IMG/VR virus record: IMGVR_UViG_3300039203_000129
Coordinates: 1-34,328 of that record
DNA: 34,328 nucleotides
Reading direction: 5' to 3' (one strand)
DNA from: a virus
In this document: in pieces, positions 1 to 6,158 of the stretch
Numbering within the stretch: the stretch's first letter is position 1
How the letters are laid out: every line of letters begins with the position of its first letter
Made by a program: the position numbers and the translations under genes
The notes under the pieces: generated by a model
Told to the model about the DNA's origin: nothing
Database searches by the model: none
The model's input: the letters and a program-made list of their open reading frames with translations, nothing else

Positions 1-802
1 CAGGTACGGGGCTGGCCCCCGCCGTTTTCGTGCCCCCGGCCAGCAGCGTGGCATAGGTGGAGCGCAGGTTTGCCACCGCCCAGGACAGCGCGCCGGCCAC
101 GAACCAGCCGCCCACCGTCTGAAGGGTCGGCACGCTGGTCGCGTTCAGCAGATGAGTCTGCACGGCATCCCCGCCGGCAGCGAGCACGCCCACGCCGACA
201 CTCTCGGCCAGCAACAGGTACGGTCTGGGTATCAGCATCACTACTCCGCTCATATCAGGCAGCCGGCCACCGCGCAGCGGCCGGCCGTCCACAATGTCGT
301 GCCACTGGTCGGGACGCACCGCCGCCGCCAGACGCAACGGGAACGGCATGGGCCAGTAGCCCACCGCCGCGCACGCCTCTGCCGCTATGCCGCTGCAATC
401 GGCTCGTCCTTTCAACGGGCTACACCGCTCCTGCCCGGTGAGCAGGTTCCACCCGTCCAGGACCACCTGGAGGTAGTCGTAGCGCAACGCCTGCGGCCCG
501 GGCGACTGTCGATCAACAGCGTCCAACACCAGCCGAGCCACCAGGTAGGAGTGCATCTCCTGCTCCTGCTCCGGCGTGAGCGACAAGGCCCAGCGCCGGA
601 AGGAGGAGTCGTAGACGGTAGCCGGCGACCTGGTGAGGCCGTTCCCACGCTCCTCGATCACCGTGCCGTCGCCCATGTCGATGGCGATATGCACGATGGG
701 ATCTCGCCCCCCGGCGGCGATCAGCGTGCCGACGAGGTTGCCGCTGGACGGCACGAGCACGAGGGCGATCACGTTAGTACTTTCTGTGCCGGGCGGGCAC
801 AT
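1..802 (-). CDS. Permuted NlpC/P60-like (papain-fold) hydrolase, cut by window edge
   Basis: An open frame starts at ATG 802, one base after the stop of the CHAP gene, and runs off the left edge with 267 codons visible. Residues about 30-55 carry HIAIDMGDGTVIEERGNG (His38, Glu50), and DCSG follows at 135-138 (Cys136). This His-before-Cys order, with an LTPEQ helix and a YDY motif between, is the layout of circularly permuted NlpC/P60 proteins of the YiiX type, which cleave amide or thioester bonds. A hydrophobic stretch near residues 229-245 could be a membrane segment. A GTG at 772 preceded by GAAAG is an alternative start. Its position after two other wall hydrolases suggests a lysis or wall-processing role; that is inference. 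The true C-terminus is not seen. Confidence 0.7.
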   Translation of the reverse strand, partial: MCPPGTESTNVIALVLVPSSGNLVGTLIAAGGRDPIVHIAIDMGDGTVIEERGNGLTRSPATVYDSSFRRWALSLTPEQEQEMHSYLVARLVLDAVDRQSPGPQALRYDYLQVVLDGWNLLTGQERCSPLKGRADCSGIAAEACAAVGYWPMPFPLRLAAAVRPDQWHDIVDGRPLRGGRLPDMSGVVMLIPRPYLLLAESVGVGVLAAGGDAVQTHLLNATSVPTLQTVGGWFVAGALSWAVANLRSTYATLLAGGTKTAGASPVP

Positions 803-803
803 G

Positions 804-1256
804 CTAATGGATGTAGGACACGCCCCAGCCGGTCCAGACCCAGCGGTAGTCGTTGACGCCTGGCCCCCAGGGTTGCCAGTCCATCTCGGAGACGAGCACC
901 CAGCCGAGCCGGCCAACGGCGACCACGTAGGCGACGTGCCCGGCGCCCCAGGCGCCGAAGGACCACGCCGGTAGCACCAGGATGGCCCCCGGCGCCGGGG
1001 AGGTATCCACGCGCCGCCCGGCGGCGCCGGCCTCCCATGCCCATGCCTCGGCGTCTCCCCAGACCGCGCCAATCAGGTCGGGGCGTTCCTGGGCAGCCCA
1101 CCAGGTGCATTGGCCCCAGGGAAACGGGTTAGGAGCGGCGCTGGTCTGGCCGGCGGCATGCGCCGGCGCAACGCGCCAGAGCGTCCAGAGCACCGCCAGG
1201 AGGCAGAGCAGCCACAGGAGGCGGCTGCGTGGTGGGGTCGGGAGGCAGGCCACCAT
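804..1256 (-). CDS. Secreted CHAP-domain peptidoglycan hydrolase
   Basis: 150 residues. Residues 12-34 form a hydrophobic signal-like segment ending in PAHA|AG, a plausible signal peptidase site or a SAR-type anchor. The rest is a compact CHAP domain: Cys50 in WGQCTWWA, His107 in AGHVAYVV and Glu124 as the third active-site residue. CHAP enzymes act as amidases or peptide cross-link endopeptidases on the cell wall. The start ATG at 1256 is preceded on the minus strand by GGAGG six bases away, the best Shine-Dalgarno of the lysis block. It follows the glycosidase/C39 gene by three bases. The export signal means it might reach the wall without a holin. The activity class (amidase or endopeptidase) cannot be told from sequence. 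Confidence 0.85.
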   Translation of the reverse strand: MVACLPTPPRSRLLWLLCLLAVLWTLWRVAPAHAAGQTSAAPNPFPWGQCTWWAAQERPDLIGAVWGDAEAWAWEAGAAGRRVDTSPAPGAILVLPAWSFGAWGAGHVAYVVAVGRLGWVLVSEMDWQPWGPGVNDYRWVWTGWGVSYIH

Positions 1257-1259
1257 GGG

Positions 1260-2525
1260 CTACCTCCAAACCAGGATGCCGGCCTCCGCGTTCGGAGTGG
1301 CCTGGATTGCCGCCTGGAGGCTGGCAATGGTCTGGATGGTCGGACCCTGATACACGGTGCCGTCCGCTTGCGGCACGTAGGTTAGCGGGTCAAACAGCAA
1401 GCAATAGTCGCCGTCCACAACCTGGCGCAGGCGCACCCAATGCTCGGCAAACCAGCCCGCCGTCGCCGGGTAGTTGGTCGGGCGCAGCAGCGCGTTCATA
1501 TTGAGGCAGAGCACCACCTTACCGGCGGCGAGGGCGTCCACGCCTTCCTGCCAGTCCGTCCATGTCTGCGCCTGGAAGCCGTAGCTCTGGGCCAGGGAGA
1601 TCAATTGCGCGCTGGTCGTGCCGCTGGTCTCGACGCGCGAGGCGTCGCCGGCAGCAGCCCGCAGCGTGTTGCTCTTGTCCGTGACGGCCAGCAGCAGTTG
1701 GTAGGGGTCGCTCTGCCAGCCCCCCGGATCGAGCAAAGTGGACGCCATGCAGGCTTCGGCGCAGCGGTCGTGTCCGGAACCATCCGGGCCAATCTGGGTA
1801 TCAAAAGCAGTAGGCACGTGCAACACGGGAGTATCCCTTTCCTGGCGCACCGCCGCGAAGCGGGCGAGTACTGATGGCTGGGCGAGAGCGTCCAGCCCGG
1901 CAGCGGCATGGCCGCTCCAACGTGCGGCGAAACCGGCGATGCCCGCGGCATCTCCCGTTTGCCAGAGCCAGTCCCCACCCGGCCAGTTTTGCTCTGTTAC
2001 CCACCACTCAGCGATGCCGGGGAGCACCGTGCGGGCGGTCGGCAGGCCGTCCTGGCCGTGGTAACGATGGACGTTCCCGACGCCGCACGCCCGTACCAGC
2101 GGCGCGAGCAGGGCCAGGGCATCCTCCCAACGCCCTACCGGCGCGACAGCCGGGGGGAGGAAGCGCGCGCCGGGGGTGGCGCGCCGCAGGCTGGCCAGGA
2201 CGGCCAGCCTGGCGGTGACGTAGCCGGCGGGGTCGGCGCCCCAGGAGTCGGCCTCGTCGGCGGGGGGGAGGTTCGGCTCGTTGCCCAGGATGATGCCGTC
2301 CCAGCCCGAGCAATCGAAGCCGTCCCACGGCGCCGGGTACGGACGCACCAGATGCGTGCCCGGCCAGCGGTCGCGCAGGGTACGCGCCGTCTGCTCCGTC
2401 CAGGGCTGGACGATCCAGACGGCGCCGTCTACCGCTGCCGCCAGCAATGCCGGGTCTCCGGACACGAGCGTTTCTGGCTGGATGTTCAGCAGGTAGCGGG
2501 TGCTAGGCTGCGGCACGGCCGCCAC
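1260..2525 (-). CDS. Bifunctional endolysin-like protein: glycosidase-like plus C39-like peptidase
   Basis: 421 residues in two modules. Residues about 10-220 look like a TIM-barrel glycoside hydrolase of clan A type: ILGNEPN (Glu83) and WWVTEQNW (Glu178) fit the acid/base and nucleophile glutamates after strands 4 and 7. Residues about 235-400 resemble the peptidase C39-like (papain-fold) family: HDRCAEACM with Cys255, a later EHWVRL histidine and an LFDP aspartate. Together they would cut both glycan and peptide parts of the wall. The GTG start at 2525 lies inside the end of the zinc-ribbon gene (23-base overlap) with no clear Shine-Dalgarno, so translational coupling is likely. No signal peptide is seen. 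It could instead be a virion-associated enzyme. The assignment rests on motifs only. Confidence 0.72.
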   Translation of the reverse strand: MAAVPQPSTRYLLNIQPETLVSGDPALLAAAVDGAVWIVQPWTEQTARTLRDRWPGTHLVRPYPAPWDGFDCSGWDGIILGNEPNLPPADEADSWGADPAGYVTARLAVLASLRRATPGARFLPPAVAPVGRWEDALALLAPLVRACGVGNVHRYHGQDGLPTARTVLPGIAEWWVTEQNWPGGDWLWQTGDAAGIAGFAARWSGHAAAGLDALAQPSVLARFAAVRQERDTPVLHVPTAFDTQIGPDGSGHDRCAEACMASTLLDPGGWQSDPYQLLLAVTDKSNTLRAAAGDASRVETSGTTSAQLISLAQSYGFQAQTWTDWQEGVDALAAGKVVLCLNMNALLRPTNYPATAGWFAEHWVRLRQVVDGDYCLLFDPLTYVPQADGTVYQGPTIQTIASLQAAIQATPNAEAGILVWR

Positions 2526-2709
2526 GGAGCAAACGCAAGCCCCGGCTCGCCGCCAGGCTCGCCGCCGAACGCGAGACGATATTCAGGGCCACCGGGGGGA
2601 GGCACCCCTCGCAGCGCCGGTAGGTTTTACCCATGGGACTCACGAGGAGCCACACGGCCAGGTCCGGCTCCCTGCAGGTATCGCAGGTACCGCGCAACGG
2701 GTCAGGCAT
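2503..2709 (-). CDS. Small zinc-ribbon-like protein
   Basis: 68 residues with two CxxC pairs, CDTC near residues 9-12 and CEGC near 33-36, a spacing that fits a zinc ribbon. The C-terminal 30 residues are Ala/Arg/Leu rich. The start ATG at 2709 follows AAAGGA on the minus strand. Its last 23 bases overlap the start of the glycosidase/C39 gene, so the two are probably translated together. Function is unknown; small CxxC/CxxC proteins are common in phage genomes without a fixed role. Confidence 0.65.
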   Translation of the reverse strand: MPDPLRGTCDTCREPDLAVWLLVSPMGKTYRRCEGCLPPVALNIVSRSAASLAASRGLRLLRGGRAAA

Positions 2710-2726
2710 AGCGGGTCCTTTCGCTC

Positions 2727-3245
2727 TTAGGACACGACCGTCGTAGCGGTCGCGGTTGTGGTAGTGGTCGACGTCGTGGAATCGGAGCGCAGGTTCATCT
2801 GGCGCTCCAGCTCGAGCACCCGGGCCCGCAAGGCGTTGTTTTCGCTGCGCAGCGCGGCGTTCTGTTCAAGGAGGCTGCCTTCGCTGGCGCGCAGCGCGGC
2901 GATCTCGGCGCGCACGGCGAGCAATTCGCCGCGTAGCCGGACCTGCTCCCCCTGGATTTCCTCTACGAGCGTCCAGTACGCCTTATCCAGCCTGGCCGCT
3001 TTCGCATCGGCGGACGTAATGGCGGCGGTGGCTACTTCCGCGGCGTCCTGGGCATCGCTATGGACGGCGGCGGTGCGCTCTTTGACGATGGCTTCGATGG
3101 AGTCGGCTCGCCGGGTTGCGCGTCCGTTCAGGAAGGCGAGTGCCCCCCCAATGGCGACGCCGGCCACGCCGGAAAACGCGAAGTTGAAGTCGGTGAGAGG
3201 GGGCATGGCAAGGGGGGTCTCCAGCGTAGGGGAGCGGCGCGCCAC
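2727..3245 (-). CDS. Membrane-anchored coiled-coil protein, candidate holin or spanin-like
   Basis: 172 residues from GTG 3245 (overlapping the preceding stop as TAGTG), or 159 from ATG 3206. One predicted membrane segment spans about residues 21-41 (FNFAFSGVAGVAIGGALAFL). It is followed by basic residues and a long heptad-rich coiled coil from about 85 to 155 (LRGELLAVRAEIAALRA and similar), then a Ser/Thr-rich tail. Its place between the fibre and wall-hydrolase genes is where holins usually sit. A single N-terminal membrane helix with a coiled coil also fits an inner spanin, but no lipoprotein partner is visible. I see no family match; the lysis role is inferred from position and topology. 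Confidence 0.65.
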   Translation of the reverse strand: MARRSPTLETPLAMPPLTDFNFAFSGVAGVAIGGALAFLNGRATRRADSIEAIVKERTAAVHSDAQDAAEVATAAITSADAKAARLDKAYWTLVEEIQGEQVRLRGELLAVRAEIAALRASEGSLLEQNAALRSENNALRARVLELERQMNLRSDSTTSTTTTTATATTVVS

Positions 3246-3535
3246 TAGTCGCCGGGAGGAGACGCCTCCGCGACGGCGAACGCGCCGCTCAGGATGGACG
3301 CCAATTCCGCGGCGAGCGCGGGACGGCGCTGTAGGTGGTGTTGGTACTGCAGCGACCGCTTGGCCTCGGCCAGCTTGTCGTTCAGCGGACCGCCGACGTA
3401 CCAGCCGTCATAGGTCTGACTGTTCCGGGTCATGTCTTGCAGGCACATGACCTCCATGAGGGTCAACGGCACGTCGGTTGTCGGACGGTCCGACGGCTCT
3501 AGATCGTAGTCTTCCGGGTAGCGCATGGGTGTCAT
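3245..3535 (-). CDS. Hypothetical protein near tail fibre
   Basis: 96 residues. I start it at ATG 3535 because AAGGAGGA lies seven bases upstream, the strongest Shine-Dalgarno nearby; an upstream in-frame ATG at 3562 has only a weak site. The protein is acidic near the N-terminus (MTPMRYPEDYDLEPSDRP), has a tryptophan/glycine patch (DGWYVGGPLNDKLAEAKRS) and a helical C-terminus. No known domain is recognised. Its stop overlaps the GTG of the membrane/coiled-coil gene, implying one operon with the lysis genes. Confidence 0.7.
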   Translation of the reverse strand: MTPMRYPEDYDLEPSDRPTTDVPLTLMEVMCLQDMTRNSQTYDGWYVGGPLNDKLAEAKRSLQYQHHLQRRPALAAELASILSGAFAVAEASPPGD

Positions 3536-3613
3536 AAACGTTCCTCCTTCGTTGTCATTCACCCTACGAGCGGAGGAGGGCGCCGCTGCCGGAGATGTCA
3601 GCGGACGGGCGCG

Positions 3614-6154
3614 CTACTGCTTTCGCTCCAGGACCCGGATGGCAAAACTCCGATAGACGCCGCTGCTTACATCAGCGATAACGGAGGTGTTCTGGTCGGT
3701 AAAGAATTGCACGTTGATCGTGTGTGACCCTACCGACAACCCGGTCAATATCTTCGTGCTCGCACCGGAGAGCGCGTTGCCCCATGTCGAGCCGCCGATA
3801 TAGGTGCCAGAGAGCGTCGAATAGGTGGTGCTGTCCACAATCAAGCGAGCAAACATAGTCGTGGAGGTGGCGTTATTCCCGATCTGGATGAACCCACCCA
3901 CATCTACCTCGATGATGCTGCCAGCCAGGTCTACATTGAACGACTGGACGGGAAAGATGGTCGTCCAGGTATTCGCCACCAGGCTTGAAACCGTGCTGTT
4001 GACGCTGGCCTGATAGTCCAACTGCACCTTGTTGACGCTGCCGGTACCGCTACTGGGCGTGCTCGCATCTGCCCATAGCGTGAAGACCGTCCCGATGGCG
4101 AAGTTGCCGGCAGAGAGAGCAAACGTGAGGGCGTTAATCGCCACGGTGCTCTGCCACAGCCCGCCGAAATCCAGCCAGTACAGACCGGGCGCACCGTAGG
4201 AGTGCGCCTCCCACGTCTTGTCAAAGACAGTTGAGGTGTAGTTCGGGATGAGCAACGAGCCGTTGCCGGGGTATCCCGCGGTGCTGCTGCCGCCCGCCAC
4301 ATGGCCCACGCGGGAAAAGGCCACCGGTCCAGCCGAGCCGGACAGCGCCGACGAGCCGTTCCCGGCGTCGTAGATATCAAGGTAGTGCGCTGCGGTGTCC
4401 CCGTTGACTGTCAAGCGCAGGTCATCGTCCCCGTTAGAGGTTGATGTAGTGCGGGCCTGCCAGGTCACTCGGAGGTTGCGGTAGGTCGCCGGGATGCTGC
4501 TAAAGGCGATGGTCGCCTGAGCCGCGGTCAGCACAATCTCCTGGAGGGGGACCATGCCCCCGGTGCCCCCGCCGCCAGCAGACAGGTTCAACAGCGTGAG
4601 TTGGCGGTCATAGACCGTGTAGTTGCCAACGGCAGCAGACGCAGCCGCCCGCACCTTCACCGTGCCCGCCGCCGTCGTTGTGAAGATGCCGGACTGCACC
4701 ATTTGTACGAAGCCGTCACTGTCGGTGAAGGTCTCGAAGCGCTCCGCGGTCGCCGTGGGCCAGAGGTTCGTATTGGACCCATCAGTGATATTGACGCCAT
4801 ACCCGCCGCTCTTTGTCCCGGCCAGAATGGACAGCGAGAAGTGGTAGGTGCCGACCGGCACGTTGGCAATAGACAAGCCGGGCATGTCGTAAGCCGTCGA
4901 GCTATCTGTCACCGCTGCCCCTGCGGTCAAGATGACGGAGTAGGTTGCCGGGACTACCGACGTGCTACCTCCCCCACCGCTGGCCGCCGCCCAGGCCGGG
5001 CTACCGGACACCACCGACAACACCTGTCCAGTGGTGCCGATCGGCAGCCGCGTGGCTGCGCCGGCCGCGCCGCCGATGATCGTGTCTCCCAGCGTGGTCA
5101 TAGGATTAGTGAAGCCGCCGGTGGCCGCTGCCCACACCGCATCCGTGCCGTTGCTGGTCAGGACGTAGCCGCTCGCCCCGAGCGCCAACCTGCCCGTCCC
5201 CCCGGCCAACCGGGCAATCAGGTCGCCGCGCGTGGTCATGGGGTCGACTAGCCCGCTCGTCGGCGGCACGATCCATGCCGGGATGGCTGAGCCGGCCGTA
5301 TTGGATGCCGGTTGCGCCGCGCCGGTCTGGTTCGGCTGGGCGCTCATCACGTAGTTGGTACCGAGCGGGGTTGGGCTACCCGCCGCCTGCTGCAGGAACC
5401 AGGGGAAGCCGCTGCCGTCGCCTTTGGTCATGTAGACGTAGTAAGCCGTCGCCGCCTGACTCCCGGTGCCAGAGGCAGAGGGAGAGACGATGGTGATGAC
5501 GTTAGTGGAGCCGGAGAGGCTAATCAAGGTGTTCGCTGATGCCGTGGTCTCGCCCTGTGCGTTGACGTAGGTGACAGTGGCGTAGCCGGAAAAGGCCCCC
5601 ACCGTCCCCCCGGTGGTCGCCGTGTTGACGGTTGGCGCGGCGGGGGCGCCGAGGTACGGCGCGCCGCTAACCAGGCCCAACTCCCGCCCCATCGCCGTGC
5701 TCGCCAGCCGTCCCGGCGCGCCGGCCGTGCCCCCGGCGATCAGGTCGCCTGGCTGGGTCATGGGATTGGTCATACCTGGCGGCGTCGGGGTTGCCCACGC
5801 CGCGGCTGTGCCGTTACTCGTGAGCACCTGCGTGTTGGCGCCAATCCCCAGGCGCGCCGGTACGCCTGCCGTCCCTCCCGTGATAAGGTCGCCTGACGTC
5901 GTCATCGGGTTCTTGAAACCCACACTAGGAGGCAGCGTGCCGGTGAGGGCGCTCGCCTGGAATTTGCCCCCCCGGAAGCTATTGCCGAAGTATGCCTGGA
6001 TGCTGGCGTCGATCATCTCCTGCACGCGGGCATAGAGCGAGCGCCACATTACCCCTAACGCCGAGGCCGCGCTGGCCGGCGCTCCACCGCCGCCGCCACC
6101 GGAAGGCGTGAGCGTGCTTCCACTGAGTTGAGACTGCTGCGGTTCCATGTCCAT
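3614..6154 (-). CDS. Tail fibre protein with NPMTT-GDLI repeats
   Basis: 846 residues from ATG 6154, which follows GTAGGGGC and begins four bases after the hub stop; an in-frame extension to 6232 lies inside the hub gene. A Gly-rich linker (about residues 18-24) and a helix with YARVQEMIDASIQAYFG are followed by four repeats beginning (N/D)PMT..GD.I at residues about 82, 130, 303 and 350. They end in motifs such as VLTSNGTAAAWA, typical of trimeric fibre shafts. A fibronectin-like insert lies within the second repeat (TYVNAQGETTASANT). The C-terminal 350 residues are beta-rich and low in charge, as expected of a receptor-binding tip. No chaperone or intramolecular protease motif was recognised. 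Confidence 0.82.
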   Translation of the reverse strand: MDMEPQQSQLSGSTLTPSGGGGGGAPASAASALGVMWRSLYARVQEMIDASIQAYFGNSFRGGKFQASALTGTLPPSVGFKNPMTTSGDLITGGTAGVPARLGIGANTQVLTSNGTAAAWATPTPPGMTNPMTQPGDLIAGGTAGAPGRLASTAMGRELGLVSGAPYLGAPAAPTVNTATTGGTVGAFSGYATVTYVNAQGETTASANTLISLSGSTNVITIVSPSASGTGSQAATAYYVYMTKGDGSGFPWFLQQAAGSPTPLGTNYVMSAQPNQTGAAQPASNTAGSAIPAWIVPPTSGLVDPMTTRGDLIARLAGGTGRLALGASGYVLTSNGTDAVWAAATGGFTNPMTTLGDTIIGGAAGAATRLPIGTTGQVLSVVSGSPAWAAASGGGGSTSVVPATYSVILTAGAAVTDSSTAYDMPGLSIANVPVGTYHFSLSILAGTKSGGYGVNITDGSNTNLWPTATAERFETFTDSDGFVQMVQSGIFTTTAAGTVKVRAAASAAVGNYTVYDRQLTLLNLSAGGGGTGGMVPLQEIVLTAAQATIAFSSIPATYRNLRVTWQARTTSTSNGDDDLRLTVNGDTAAHYLDIYDAGNGSSALSGSAGPVAFSRVGHVAGGSSTAGYPGNGSLLIPNYTSTVFDKTWEAHSYGAPGLYWLDFGGLWQSTVAINALTFALSAGNFAIGTVFTLWADASTPSSGTGSVNKVQLDYQASVNSTVSSLVANTWTTIFPVQSFNVDLAGSIIEVDVGGFIQIGNNATSTTMFARLIVDSTTYSTLSGTYIGGSTWGNALSGASTKILTGLSVGSHTINVQFFTDQNTSVIADVSSGVYRSFAIRVLERKQ

Positions 6155-6158
6155 GCCC

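Noticed and set aside
412-648. Minus-strand frame of 78 codons near the left edge
   Set aside because: It overlaps, in another frame, the longer permuted NlpC/P60-like frame that runs off the edge, and has Arg/Ser-rich shadow composition.
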